Of a stretch of DNA of 64,000 nt, positions 52,529-61,504 are shown in pieces. Position numbers and translations under genes: made by a program. The stretch lies in contig NC_022792.1 of the NCBI RefSeq assembly GCF_000504085.1, positions 744,001 to 808,000 of the forward strand. Direction: 5' to 3'. The notes under the pieces are model-generated. The model was not told the DNA's origin. It ran no database searches and saw only the letters and a list, made by a program, of their open reading frames with translations. The DNA comes from Pseudothermotoga elfii DSM 9442 = NBRC 107921. GTDB lineage: Bacteria > Thermotogota > Thermotogae > Thermotogales > DSM-5069. The first letter of the stretch is position 1; each line of letters opens with the position of its first letter.

Positions 52529-54976
52529 ATGTTCGATAGATTTTCTGAAAAATCAGCGCAGGTTTTTGTTGATGCACAAAATGAAGCCAAAGAAATGGGA
52601 CATTCTTATGTTGGAACAGAACATATACTTTTATCGGTTCTGAAACAGGACTTACCTGTTGTTGAAGCTCTTTCTGAGATGGGTATAACCTATGCCCGAA
52701 CAAAAAATGAGGTTATTTCAATGGTGGGCATGGGTATGAGAGGATTTGCCAGTTCACCACAGATGACACCGAGGGCAAGAAGAGTAATAGAAATGGCATA
52801 TGAGGAAGCCAAATATCTTGGAAGTGAGAAAATACATCCAGAACACATACTGCTCGGCATCATAAGAGAAGGTGAAGGAATAGCTGTCCATGTACTCAGG
52901 AAAATGGGTATAGATCTTGGTGTATTGAGGCGCATGATAGTTGAAAGTACTTCACCAAGAATTAACGATGCTGGTAGTGAAAGGACTTTTGAGAATTCGT
53001 CGGTGAGACATCTGGAAGGTTTTGGTATAGACTTAACGGCGCTTGCGATGAAGAATCAGCTTGACCCGGTTATTGGAAGAGAGGAAGAAATAGAAAGAGT
53101 TATGCAAATTCTGGTGAGAAGGAAGAAAAACAATCCAGTTTTGATTGGGGAGCCCGGAATAGGGAAAACGGCTATTGTCGAAGGCCTTGCACAGCGAATC
53201 GTTGCTGGAGAGGTTCCTGAGCCGTTGAAACATAAAACAATTTTTTCGCTCGATGTTGCCGCTCTCGTTGCTGGAACGAAATACAGAGGCGAGTTTGAAA
53301 AAAGGATGAAAAAGCTTCTACAGATAGTTACCAAGGACCCCGGCATAATTTTGTTTATTGACGAAGTCCATACAATAGTTGGTGCAGGATCTGCGGAAGG
53401 TGCAGTGGATGCAGCAAATATTTTGAAACCAGCCCTTTCTCGTGGAGAGATTCGCTGTATAGGCGCGACAACACCCGATGAATATAGAAAATACATCGAA
53501 AAAGATGCGGCTCTTGAGAGAAGGTTCCAGAAGATCTACGTCAAGGAACCAACTGTCGAAGAGACTATTAACATCCTTAAAGGTTTGAGGTACAAATATG
53601 AGACTCATCACAGGGTAAAGTATACAGATAATGCGTTAGAGGCTGCCGTATATTTATCAAAGAGATATATTACAGATCACTTTTTACCCGATAAAGCCAT
53701 AGATGTAATTGACGAGGCCGCTGCAAGAGCTCGCTTGAGAAGCTTTGTTATTCCTGATGAGCTGCAACAACTGAGAAAACAGCTTGAGCAAGTCAAAGCC
53801 GATAAAGAACTTGCCGTTTTAAATCAAGATTATGAAAGAGCAGCAGATCTCAAAGAAAAAGAAAAATTGTTGAATCAGGAGTACACAGAAAAATATGAGC
53901 AATGGAGAAAAAATGTTGAATCTTCAATTGTAGCAGTTGATGTTGATCAGATATCCGAAGTAGTCTCAGGCTGGACAGGTATTCCTTTGATGAAAATAGA
54001 AGAGAACGAGAGCATGAGACTGCTCAATCTTGAGAAAGTTTTACACCAAAGAATAGTTGGGCAGGATGAAGCAATTAAGGCCATAGCAAGGGCTATAAGA
54101 AGGGCGAGAAGCGGGTTGAAAGATCCAAGAAGGCCCATAGGAGTGTTTCTGTTTCTTGGGCCTACAGGTGTAGGAAAGACCGAACTGACAAAGGTTTTGA
54201 CCGCGCATCTGTTTGGTGACGAGAAAGCTTTACTCAGATTTGACATGAGTGAATATATGGAAAGATTCTCTGTATCCAGATTAATTGGTGCACCACCTGG
54301 TTATGTTGGCTACGAAGAAGGAGGTACTTTAACTGAAAGAGTAAGAAGAAGACCATTTTCAGTTATACTCTTTGACGAGATTGAAAAAGCGCATCCTGAT
54401 GTATTCAATATTTTACTTCAAATTATGGACGATGGCAGGTTGACGGATTCGCAGGGAAGAGAAGTGGATTTCAAAAATACCATAGTTGTTATGACAAGTA
54501 ATATCGGTGGCAATTTGATAAACAAATCCAAGAAAACTATGGGTTTTGTCTCGCAAGACGCGGATAAAGATTATCAGGAAATGAAATCGTTGGTCCTGGA
54601 GGAAGTTAAGAAAACTTTTAGACCAGAGTTTCTCAACAGGATCGATGAGGTGATAGTTTTCCACCCACTAAACAGGGATCATATAGAAAAGATCGTTGAT
54701 ATACTTGTATCAGACGTACACAAAAGATTGGAAAGTAAGGGCATGACACTGAAGCTTACGAAGGAAGCTAAGAATTTCCTGATTGAAAAGGGCTATGATC
54801 CTGTATTTGGTGCGAGGCCGTTGAGAAGGGCCATACAACAATACCTCGAAGATCCGCTGGCAGAAGAATTGCTACGCGGTAAGTTTGCTTTTGGAGATAC
54901 AGTAGTGTGCAAAGTAAGTGGAAACGGATTGAAATTCACCAAACATAGATCTAAAGCGGGAGCACTTAAAGGATGA
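52529..54976 (+). CDS. clpC: ATP-dependent Clp protease ATPase subunit ClpC
   Basis: An 815-residue Hsp100 unfoldase. Two Clp-N repeats (about 1-150) are followed by AAA-1 with GEPGIGKT and 'ILFIDEVHTIVGAG', a middle region with a UVR-like motif ('LNQDYERAADLKEKEKLLNQEY'-type), and AAA-2 with GPTGVGKTE and 'VILFDEIEKAHPDVF'. A UVR-like middle region and the absence of a long ClpB coiled coil point to ClpC. It feeds substrates to ClpP, which is not in the window, and mcsA/mcsB are also absent here. ATG 52529 follows AAAGGGGTGA. Confidence 0.94.
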   Translation: MFDRFSEKSAQVFVDAQNEAKEMGHSYVGTEHILLSVLKQDLPVVEALSEMGITYARTKNEVISMVGMGMRGFASSPQMTPRARRVIEMAYEEAKYLGSEKIHPEHILLGIIREGEGIAVHVLRKMGIDLGVLRRMIVESTSPRINDAGSERTFENSSVRHLEGFGIDLTALAMKNQLDPVIGREEEIERVMQILVRRKKNNPVLIGEPGIGKTAIVEGLAQRIVAGEVPEPLKHKTIFSLDVAALVAGTKYRGEFEKRMKKLLQIVTKDPGIILFIDEVHTIVGAGSAEGAVDAANILKPALSRGEIRCIGATTPDEYRKYIEKDAALERRFQKIYVKEPTVEETINILKGLRYKYETHHRVKYTDNALEAAVYLSKRYITDHFLPDKAIDVIDEAAARARLRSFVIPDELQQLRKQLEQVKADKELAVLNQDYERAADLKEKEKLLNQEYTEKYEQWRKNVESSIVAVDVDQISEVVSGWTGIPLMKIEENESMRLLNLEKVLHQRIVGQDEAIKAIARAIRRARSGLKDPRRPIGVFLFLGPTGVGKTELTKVLTAHLFGDEKALLRFDMSEYMERFSVSRLIGAPPGYVGYEEGGTLTERVRRRPFSVILFDEIEKAHPDVFNILLQIMDDGRLTDSQGREVDFKNTIVVMTSNIGGNLINKSKKTMGFVSQDADKDYQEMKSLVLEEVKKTFRPEFLNRIDEVIVFHPLNRDHIEKIVDILVSDVHKRLESKGMTLKLTKEAKNFLIEKGYDPVFGARPLRRAIQQYLEDPLAEELLRGKFAFGDTVVCKVSGNGLKFTKHRSKAGALKG

Positions 54977-56298
54977 AAGAAAAGGAACGCTTCATCTGCA
55001 AAAGTTGTGGTTATGAATCTATCAAATGGTTTGGCAAATGTCCTCAATGTGGCGAATGGAACACAGCTGTCGAGGCAACTTCTAAGCCTCTGGAAAGAAT
55101 AGTAGATCTTGTTAATCTGAAAGATGTTTTAAAGTCTGTCAACAGTACCCGGTTGACGACCGGTTTTACGGAACTTGATGCATCTTTGTGCTCAGGGATC
55201 GTGCCCGGGCAGGTGCTTTTACTTGGTGGCGAGCCAGGTGTGGGGAAAAGTACTCTGGCGCTGGAGATCTGTGCGTGGTTTTCAAAAAATGGATATAAAT
55301 CTTTATATGTATCTGCGGAAGAATCAGTAGATCAGCTAGCAATAAGGGCTCGCAGGCTCGCCTGCGAAAACCTTGACGGTATAACTGTTTGTTCAGATAA
55401 CGACATTGATTCTGTTCTTCAAATTATAAACGAAGATTACAGCCTGATAGTGGTGGATTCACTGCAAACGATGTATTCTGAAGAAGTTGGGACGTATCCC
55501 GGGAGTGTTGTGCAGGTTCGAGTTTGTGCCGAAAAAATAATATCTAAGTGCAAAGAATTATCTATTCCATCTATTTTGATTGCCCATATAACAAAGAGCG
55601 GTGAAATATCTGGCCCAAAGCTTGTTGAGCATTTAGTGGATACTGTCATTTATTTTGAAGGTGAAAAAACGACAGAACTTAGAATTTTGCGAGTTATCAA
55701 AAATCGCTTTGGGCCATCGGGAGAAATAGCTGTTTTTGAAATGAGAGATGATGGCTTGAAACAACTATGTGATCCTGTATTTTTTGATCTCACAGACCAA
55801 CTTCCTGGTAATTGTTTATCATGTGTTATAGAAGGCTCCAGGGCTTTTGTTGTTCAAATTCAAGCTCTTGTTTCACGAAGCAGATCGAATATGCCAAGAA
55901 GAGTCAGCAATGGATTTGACATGACCAGATTGTTGTTGTTAATAGCTACTATAGGAAAACACATGCGTTTACCGGTTGAATCGCACGATGTTTATGTAAA
56001 CGTGCTTGGTGGGTTAAGAATAACTGATACAGCCGTTGACGCTGCGGTTGTTGGTGCGATTCTCTCATCTATGATGGAGAAACCCATAGAAAAAACATCA
56101 GTAATTGGTGAAGTTAGTTTGGATGGTAGAATAAAGCCTGTATATCGTATGAGATCAAGAATAGATTCGTTAAAAAGAGCAGGCATACAGTCTGTAATAG
56201 TTCCAAAAAGTGTTGATCTGAGCGATAAAAATCTGGTAAAAATCGATTCTTTACAAGACATGGGGGATGTACTGGGGGTGAAGCTGTTTGATAGCTGA
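54973..56298 (+). CDS. radA: DNA repair protein RadA (Sms)
   Basis: A 441-residue recombination ATPase promoting branch migration. The N-terminal zinc finger CxxC-x9-CxxC is 'FICKSCGYES' and 'GKCPQCGEWN'; Walker A is 'GGEPGVGKST'; the RadA-specific 'KNRFGPSGE' is present; the C-terminal Lon-protease-like domain ('VNVLGGLRITDTAVDAAVVGA') lacks the proteolytic Ser. ATGA overlap with clpC. The coding sequence contains a perfect hairpin (55350-55367) that is probably chance. Confidence 0.95.
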   Translation: MKEKERFICKSCGYESIKWFGKCPQCGEWNTAVEATSKPLERIVDLVNLKDVLKSVNSTRLTTGFTELDASLCSGIVPGQVLLLGGEPGVGKSTLALEICAWFSKNGYKSLYVSAEESVDQLAIRARRLACENLDGITVCSDNDIDSVLQIINEDYSLIVVDSLQTMYSEEVGTYPGSVVQVRVCAEKIISKCKELSIPSILIAHITKSGEISGPKLVEHLVDTVIYFEGEKTTELRILRVIKNRFGPSGEIAVFEMRDDGLKQLCDPVFFDLTDQLPGNCLSCVIEGSRAFVVQIQALVSRSRSNMPRRVSNGFDMTRLLLLIATIGKHMRLPVESHDVYVNVLGGLRITDTAVDAAVVGAILSSMMEKPIEKTSVIGEVSLDGRIKPVYRMRSRIDSLKRAGIQSVIVPKSVDLSDKNLVKIDSLQDMGDVLGVKLFDS

Positions 56299-57340
56299 AG
56301 AGTTGCTTTCGAAAATAGCTATTCTTTCGCCCGGGACAAGATTGAGAAAGGCTCTTGATGATATAATATCAGCAAATCTCGGAGCTCTGCTGTTTTTTGT
56401 TGATGATCCACAGAAATACGAAGACATAATACAAGGTGGATTCGACATAGATTGTCCATTTTCTCCGGAGAAACTTTATGAGTTGGCAAAAATGGATGGT
56501 GCAATAGTTATTTCCGACGATGTAACGAAAATACTTTTTGCTAATGTGCATTTAGTTCCGGATCCAACAATACCGACTATCGAAACTGGAATGAGGCACA
56601 GAACTGCTGAACGCGTAGCGAGGCAAACTGGGCAAATGGTAGTTGCGATATCAAAAAGAAGAAATGTCATATCACTTTACTATGGTCAATACAAATATGT
56701 CATGAATGATGCTCCTTTATTGATTGCACGTGTCTCTCAGGCAGTGGACACACTTGAAAAGTACAGAGAAAGTTTTGACAGGATAATTGGTACTATAGAA
56801 ATTGACGAACTTCGCACCGGTGTTTCCATATACGATGTGGCTCGTGCTATCGAAAAAGGGCTTCTCATGTTGAGAATTCATGAGGAAATATTTCCATATG
56901 TTATAGAACTTGGAGGAGAAGGTAGACTGATAAATATGCAACTTGAGGAAGTTTTGGAGGATGTCACCGATATAACCTCACTTTTAATCATGGATTATTC
57001 AATCAGGGATCTTGATGTTGATCAAGCAAAGGAAATCATAGAAAAGATGAAACAGGACAAGGAAATAAGTTTAATGAGAATTATCCGAACACTTGGCGTA
57101 GATGTACAGAGTTTATCTCAGGCAGGCGAAGCTATATATTATCCAAGAGGATATAGAATATTGAATCATTCAGCGAAGATACCCTTGAGTGTTTCGGCAA
57201 ATGTCGTGAAAACCTTTAAAAACTTGAAAATTATTTCGGAAGCTTCTATTGATGAACTTCAATCAGTTGACGGAATAGGCGAAAAAAGAGCACTTGCAAT
57301 TGCCTCTGCAATTGGTATGCTTAAAAGCAGAACAATTTAA
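56288..57340 (+). CDS. disA: DNA integrity scanning diadenylate cyclase DisA
   Basis: A 350-residue octameric c-di-AMP synthase. The DAC domain (about 1-140) has 'DGAIVISDD' (DGA motif) and 'GMRHRTAERV' (RHR motif), both needed for catalysis. A linker of helices follows, and the last about 60 residues form RuvA-like HhH modules ('ISEASIDELQSVDGIGEKRAL') that bind branched DNA. It reports DNA lesions through c-di-AMP, which fits its location next to radA. TTG start 6 bases after GGGGTGA; overlaps radA by 11 bases. Confidence 0.96.
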   Translation: MIAEELLSKIAILSPGTRLRKALDDIISANLGALLFFVDDPQKYEDIIQGGFDIDCPFSPEKLYELAKMDGAIVISDDVTKILFANVHLVPDPTIPTIETGMRHRTAERVARQTGQMVVAISKRRNVISLYYGQYKYVMNDAPLLIARVSQAVDTLEKYRESFDRIIGTIEIDELRTGVSIYDVARAIEKGLLMLRIHEEIFPYVIELGGEGRLINMQLEEVLEDVTDITSLLIMDYSIRDLDVDQAKEIIEKMKQDKEISLMRIIRTLGVDVQSLSQAGEAIYYPRGYRILNHSAKIPLSVSANVVKTFKNLKIISEASIDELQSVDGIGEKRALAIASAIGMLKSRTI

Positions 57341-57352
57341 AAAGATATATGG

Positions 57353-57358
57353 TACAAT
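57353..57358 (+). promoter_or_regulatory. Putative extended -10 promoter of rpmH
   Basis: TGGTACAAT ends in a -10 TACAAT (57353-57358) with an extended TG, 42 bases before the rpmH GTG and inside the 59-base gap after disA. The -35 region (57330-57335) is poor. Confidence 0.4.
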
Positions 57359-57399
57359 GACAGAGGTTAAAAAGATTTGCTTGTGAAGGAGGTCTGAGT

Positions 57400-57534
57400 G
57401 TGAAGAGGACTTATCAGCCAAACCGCAGAAAAAGGAAGAGAACTCATGGTTTTCTTGTAAGATCAAGGACACCATCCGGCCGAAGAGTATTGGCCCGCAG
57501 GCGTGCAAAAGGAAGATGGAAAATCGCAGTTTAG
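57400..57534 (+). CDS. rpmH: Ribosomal protein L34
   Basis: A 44-residue, highly basic 50S protein; short enough to be missed by length cut-offs. Translation from GTG 57400 gives [18 protein letters not shown]…[11 protein letters not shown], an almost canonical bL34. AAGGAGG lies 7 bases before the start. It opens the conserved rpmH-rnpA-yidD-yidC-jag cluster, commonly found near the replication origin in bacteria. Its end overlaps rnpA by 19 bases. Confidence 0.97.
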
Positions 57535-57881
57535 ATTTTTGTTTGAGAAGAACTGAACGGCTTAGATTTTCCAGAGATTTTGACAGGGTTTTCCGATTTG
57601 GAGCTGTTATTCAGAGCGAGTTGTTAACGATTTTGTACGTGGGTAATGATCTTGAGCACAACAGAATAGGAGTCATTGTTAAAAGAAAGTTTGGCAAGGC
57701 TCACGATAGAAACAAAATTAGACGGTGGATAAAAGAAATCTACAGATTGAAAAAGCATGATCTGAATAAGAGCTTTGATATAGTTGTCTTACCTCGGAAG
57801 ACCCTGTCAGATATTTTTAAAGATATTCCTTACGAAGAATTTTGTAAACATTTGACAGATCTTCTAAAGAGGATAAAATGA
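57516..57881 (+). CDS. rnpA: Ribonuclease P protein component
   Basis: A 121-residue basic protein that binds the RNase P RNA and the 5' leader of pre-tRNA. '[19 protein letters not shown]' and the RNR motif '[23 protein letters not shown]' are characteristic. ATG 57516 lies in the last codons of rpmH; TTG 57543 (giving MRRTERLR) is an alternative with family-like length but no ribosome site. A rpmH-rnpA overlap is known from Thermus, where rnpA is extended, so the overlap need not be an error. Confidence 0.93.
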
Positions 57882-58120
57882 TGAAGAAAATTGTCGTATT
57901 GATGATTCGCTTTTACCAGAAATATATTTCCCCTTTAAAACCTCCAACATGTCGGTTTACTCCGACTTGTTCGTCTTATGCGATACAGGCAATCGAACGC
58001 TTTGGATTGCTAAAAGGAGGGTATTTGGCTGTTAAAAGAATCATAAGATGTAATCCTCTCAACCCTGGAGGACACGATCCTGTACCGGAAAAATTTACTA
58101 CAAGGAGGAGATTCATTTGA
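57878..58120 (+). CDS. yidD: Membrane protein insertion efficiency factor YidD
   Basis: An 80-residue small protein of the Haemolytic/YidD family. '[29 protein letters not shown]' (three Cys) and '[17 protein letters not shown]' are its conserved blocks. It assists YidC-dependent membrane insertion. Start overlaps the rnpA stop as ATGA; a second ATG follows directly. Confidence 0.95.
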   Translation: MMKKIVVLMIRFYQKYISPLKPPTCRFTPTCSSYAIQAIERFGLLKGGYLAVKRIIRCNPLNPGGHDPVPEKFTTRRRFI

Positions 58121-59448
58121 GGAAGTTGATCATTCTAATTGTTTTGGCATTGTTGATCATAACTGGTATGGCGAAAAATGAAATTCAGGTTGTCACTTTA
58201 GATGATGGGATAAGAGTTATTACACGTTTCAGTGAGCTGGAGTTCAGTAGTTCAGGGGTTTTGAAAAATGTTTATCTCACCGCGGATCGTAGATCTCATG
58301 TATTTGAGGAAGCCGGAGATGGTCTGGAACTCTTCAGCCCAGAGGGCTCTTCTTTAATGGTAATAGATTTTTCAATAGAGGGTGATATGATTTCGCCCAA
58401 CACCTACTCGGGGGATCTGATTTTAAAATACGAATATACGGGAGGTGTAAAAAAAACCATAACCGTTAAGAATTCCCCAGAGTATGTTTTTACCGTTGAA
58501 GTAAGTTCCATGGATCCTGTTATTATTTCTCTGCCGCGGGTATGGTATGAAGATTACGATCGAGTCGTGAAAGATTATTTCATATCCTTCTCTCCGAAGA
58601 TCAAAGCTATATCTCTGGTGAAAACAGGTGAAGGCAAATTAAGCTCAAATAAGCTGGCTATCAATGGTTTTGAAAAAATAGTGGTTCATATGGCTCCATT
58701 TAAAAGGATATTCCTAAAAAAACTCTTTGGTGAAGACTATTCCATACTTATGGATACGATAAAAACAATAGATGGTAGTTCTTCTTGGTACGACCCAGTT
58801 TTCTATCCGTTAGTGTGGTTTTTCTGGTGGTTATTCGAAATGACCAGGAATTTTGGCTGGGCAATCATAATATTCACAGTTATTGTCAGATTTGTTTTGT
58901 ATCCACTTTATCACGCGCAGACCAAATCCATGATAAAAATGAGAAAAGTTCAGCCCAGAATAGAGGCTATAAGGAAAAAATACAAAGATCCGACCAAACA
59001 GCAAGAAGAGCTTATGAAAGTCTACAGAGAAGAAGGCATAAATCCGGCTGGTGGATGTCTTATGCTTCTGATACAGCTGCCAGTTTTCTTTTTGCTGTAC
59101 GCAGTTATAAGATATTTTCAGGAAGAATTTGCTTTTGGTAGTAAATTTCTTCTGTGGAATGATCTTTCAGTAGGTGGATTTGGCCCCAATGCAATCTTTA
59201 TAATTGCGACCGTGGTTGCCAGTTATTTCAACACGCTTATAACCAGTCAGGATTCGCGGAGTGCCTGGCAAGGGATTCTAATGTCACTTATATTTCCGTT
59301 TCTGTTCGTAAGTTTGCCAAGCGGTTTGTTTCTTTATTATACTGTGAACACGGTTATACAACTTGTAATAACTTATTACATTTACAAAAGATACAAAATT
59401 AAGGGAATTACCACAAGAGAGCTGCTTGGTTTGAGAAGTAAGGGGTGA
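58117..59448 (+). CDS. yidC: Membrane protein insertase YidC
   Basis: A 443-residue insertase. N-terminal signal anchor (4-19), a periplasmic beta-sandwich domain of about 190 residues (short relative to E. coli), then five helices from about 225. The conserved core is '[26 protein letters not shown]', with the groove Arg in 'VRFVLYP', the cytoplasmic hairpin '[23 protein letters not shown]' and '[20 protein letters not shown]'. It inserts and folds membrane proteins with SecYEG. TTG start after AAGGAGGAG overlaps yidD by four bases. Confidence 0.96.
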   Translation: MRKLIILIVLALLIITGMAKNEIQVVTLDDGIRVITRFSELEFSSSGVLKNVYLTADRRSHVFEEAGDGLELFSPEGSSLMVIDFSIEGDMISPNTYSGDLILKYEYTGGVKKTITVKNSPEYVFTVEVSSMDPVIISLPRVWYEDYDRVVKDYFISFSPKIKAISLVKTGEGKLSSNKLAINGFEKIVVHMAPFKRIFLKKLFGEDYSILMDTIKTIDGSSSWYDPVFYPLVWFFWWLFEMTRNFGWAIIIFTVIVRFVLYPLYHAQTKSMIKMRKVQPRIEAIRKKYKDPTKQQEELMKVYREEGINPAGGCLMLLIQLPVFFLLYAVIRYFQEEFAFGSKFLLWNDLSVGGFGPNAIFIIATVVASYFNTLITSQDSRSAWQGILMSLIFPFLFVSLPSGLFLYYTVNTVIQLVITYYIYKRYKIKGITTRELLGLRSKG

Positions 59449-59454
59449 GAATTT

Positions 59455-60096
59455 GTGAAAAAGGTACGCATCTCGGGTGCAACAATCGCTGAAGCCTTAG
59501 AGAAAGCCAAGCAGGAGTTTGGTTTAAGGGATGAAGAGTTTGATTATGTTGTTGTTGAAAAAGGTTCAAAGGGATTTTTTGGCATTATGGCAAAAGAGGC
59601 TGTCGTTGAAGTTTCTTTTAAAAAGGAATTCTACGAGAGAAGATTAGAACAATTCATGGTTGGCATTTTAAGAAGCTATGGAAAAATAAAGGTAAAAGTG
59701 AGCTCTGCAGGAAAGAGGTTTCTGGTTTTGCTTGAAGGGGATGACCTCGGCAGATTGATAGGAAAGCACGGGAAAACTCTTGCGGCATTGCAGCACATCG
59801 CAATGATATATCTCAACAGATTGAGTGATACGAAATTGTCAGTGGTGGTTGATGCAGGGGAATACCGTGAAAAAAGAAAGCGAAACCTTGAACAAATAGT
59901 TTTGCAGGCTATAGACAGAGCTCGAGTTGAAAAGAAAAGAATTGTGCTTGATCCAATGTTTGCCTTTGAAAGGCGGTTAGTTCATGAGATTGTGAAAAAA
60001 TATAGGGATGTAAAGAGTTATTCAGTGGGTGTTGAACCATATAGAAAGGTTGTTATAGAGTATTCCCCAAATGGAAAAGAGGTTCACACTACCTGA
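59455..60096 (+). CDS. jag: Jag/KhpB RNA-binding protein
   Basis: A 213-residue protein of three parts: Jag-N (about 1-50, 'SGATIAEALEKAKQEFGL' and 'KGSKGFFGIMAKEA'), a KH domain with 'GRLIGKHGKTLAALQHIAMIY' (GKHG in place of GxxG) and an R3H domain at about 150-210 ('MFAFERRLVHEIVKKYRDVKSYS'). KhpB partners KhpA in binding RNA and affects cell division in Gram-positives. GTG start six bases after yidC. It converges on the gene at 60099. Confidence 0.94.
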   Translation: MKKVRISGATIAEALEKAKQEFGLRDEEFDYVVVEKGSKGFFGIMAKEAVVEVSFKKEFYERRLEQFMVGILRSYGKIKVKVSSAGKRFLVLLEGDDLGRLIGKHGKTLAALQHIAMIYLNRLSDTKLSVVVDAGEYREKRKRNLEQIVLQAIDRARVEKKRIVLDPMFAFERRLVHEIVKKYRDVKSYSVGVEPYRKVVIEYSPNGKEVHTT

Positions 60097-60098
60097 CC

Positions 60099-60695
60099 CT
60101 ATGCGCGTGTTATTGCATCCAAAGCAGCATTAGCTGCCGCAAGAAGAGGATCGCGGTCAAGCTCGGCGCTGCCGATAATGCTTGATTCTTTGCCATCTGC
60201 TAATTTCGTGATATGGCATATGAGGAATTCTTTGCCGGCGAGGGTGATTATGCGGATATCATCAACAGAATAAATGGAATCATTCAAATCGTCCAGCGCT
60301 GACACCACAGCACTCGCGGCTGTTTTTAATTTCTGCAAGCTTGTTTTAGGCCCTTCAGCAGATCCTTCGTATTTTTCATCATTATGTTCCACAATGGCGG
60401 TAACTTTCACATTTTTACCTATGTCCTCAGTCTTCAGAGAATCTATAGAATATTTCGACTGAAACTTTACTTCTCCTGTCATCTGGGCTATACTTATTAT
60501 TTTCCTATCTATTCTAAGCCCCGTTGAAGCTAATATAGCCGTCTCAACATCGCGGACAATTTGTTTTGGATTCTTTTCTGAATCGGCCACAACATGTATT
60601 TCCCTGATTTCTTCTCCATCCTGCACGACTTTAACTGCGCTGACTCCTGCTATTTGCGAAATAATATTCTCTAACTTTTTAGAATCAACCACCAA
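60099..60695 (-). CDS. Conserved protein of unknown function, two alpha/beta domains
   Basis: A 198-residue cytoplasmic protein. The N-terminal half ('SGVSAVKVVQDGEEIREIHVV'-like, then 'KNPKQIVRDVETAILASTGLRIDRKIISIAQ') matches, from memory, an uncharacterised family in Firmicutes that shares this R-x-V-R-D-V-E block. The C-terminal half ('SAEGPKTSLQKLKTAASAVVSALDDL' and 'GSAELDRDPLLAAANAALDAI') has two helix-rich repeats, each after a G-S/A-x-E segment. No catalytic motif seen. It is opposite in strand to its neighbours. TTG 60695 or GTG 60692 start after AAAGGGGG. Confidence 0.65.
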   Translation of the reverse strand: MVVDSKKLENIISQIAGVSAVKVVQDGEEIREIHVVADSEKNPKQIVRDVETAILASTGLRIDRKIISIAQMTGEVKFQSKYSIDSLKTEDIGKNVKVTAIVEHNDEKYEGSAEGPKTSLQKLKTAASAVVSALDDLNDSIYSVDDIRIITLAGKEFLICHITKLADGKESSIIGSAELDRDPLLAAANAALDAITRA

Positions 60696-60738
60696 AAATT
60701 CCCCCTTTTTTGATATTCTAACATAAGGTGATTAAACT

Positions 60739-61410
60739 GTGACAGTTGGTATAATAATGGCTGCCGGGACCGGTAACCGGTTTAAATCTGAAATACCAAA
60801 ACAATTTTGTATGCTTGGAGACAAGCCGGTAATTAATTATTGCTTGAAAAGCTTTGAAAAATCACACCTGATTGATAATTGTTTAATCATGGTACCGACG
60901 AATTGGCAGGAAGAGGTTAAAAAAATGATTGAGGGTTTTAGAAAGCCAAAATGGGTTTTACCAGGTGGTGCCACACGACATGAAACTTCTCTGATCGCAC
61001 TTGAGTTTTTAAGAGATATAAACCCATCCGTGGTTGTCTTTCACGATGCAGCAAGGCCTTTTTTAAGAGTAAAATTGCTCAACAGAGTAATTGAAGAAGC
61101 GCATCTTTTCGGTGCAGCTACGGCAGCTATTCCAGTTAATGATACGGTTGTGTACGCAAAAGATATGTTTGTAAACAATTATCTCTCAAGGGAAGGATTA
61201 TACAGAATTCAAACTCCTCAAGCTTTTGCTTTTGAAATTGCCTTAAATGCTTTTGAGCGTTTCCATGCAAATGATGGAACTGAACCTGTATTACTATCTG
61301 GTGGCAAAGTAAGAATAGTTCCTGGAGATCTTCTTTGTTTTAAAATCACATATCCAGATGATCTTCAGTTTGCGCAATTTGTTTATCCTACCTGGAATGA
61401 ATTAGATTGA
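60739..61410 (+). CDS. ispD: 2-C-methyl-D-erythritol 4-phosphate cytidylyltransferase
   Basis: A 223-residue nucleotidyltransferase of the non-mevalonate isoprenoid pathway. 'IIMAAGTGNRFKSEIPKQFCMLGDKPV' (CTP-binding glycine loop and Lys), 'VLPGGATRHETSLIAL', 'VFHDAARPFLR' and 'QTPQAFAFEI' are the IspD motifs. Length is normal. GTG 60739 follows AAGGTGA. ispF, often adjacent or fused, is not here. Confidence 0.95.
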   Translation: MTVGIIMAAGTGNRFKSEIPKQFCMLGDKPVINYCLKSFEKSHLIDNCLIMVPTNWQEEVKKMIEGFRKPKWVLPGGATRHETSLIALEFLRDINPSVVVFHDAARPFLRVKLLNRVIEEAHLFGAATAAIPVNDTVVYAKDMFVNNYLSREGLYRIQTPQAFAFEIALNAFERFHANDGTEPVLLSGGKVRIVPGDLLCFKITYPDDLQFAQFVYPTWNELD

Positions 61411-61420
61411 TTTGTATATC

Positions 61421-61451
61421 TTGACGATCATCATAGCCTGTGTGGTATAAT
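61421..61451 (+). promoter_or_regulatory. Promoter of the liv transporter operon
   Basis: TGGTATAAT gives an extended -10 (TATAAT 61446-61451). TTGACG (61421-61426) lies 19 bases upstream, wide but near consensus. The start codon is 54 bases downstream. Confidence 0.6.
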
Positions 61452-61459
61452 ATGTGCCA

Positions 61460-61476
61460 ACCTGAAGACCTCAGGT
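61460..61476 (+). promoter_or_regulatory. Hairpin in the livJ leader
   Basis: ACCTGA-AGACC-TCAGGT is a perfect 6-bp stem with a 5-base loop near the 5' end of the predicted livJ mRNA. It lacks a following T-run, so it is not a terminator. It may stabilise the mRNA 5' end or be an operator (ACCTGA/TCAGGT palindrome). Confidence 0.4.
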
Positions 61477-61504
61477 AAATTCTTGATTGTGGGGAGGTTG
61501 AATT

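Noticed and set aside
53056-53496. Minus-strand open frame of 146 codons inside clpC
   Set aside because: It is antisense to the AAA-1 domain; serine-rich composition is typical of shadow frames.
55350-55367. Perfect 7-bp hairpin TCGCAGG-CTCG-CCTGCGA followed by AAAACC inside radA
   Set aside because: It lies within a well conserved coding region, has no T-run and no gene end nearby, so it is most likely a chance result of codon use.
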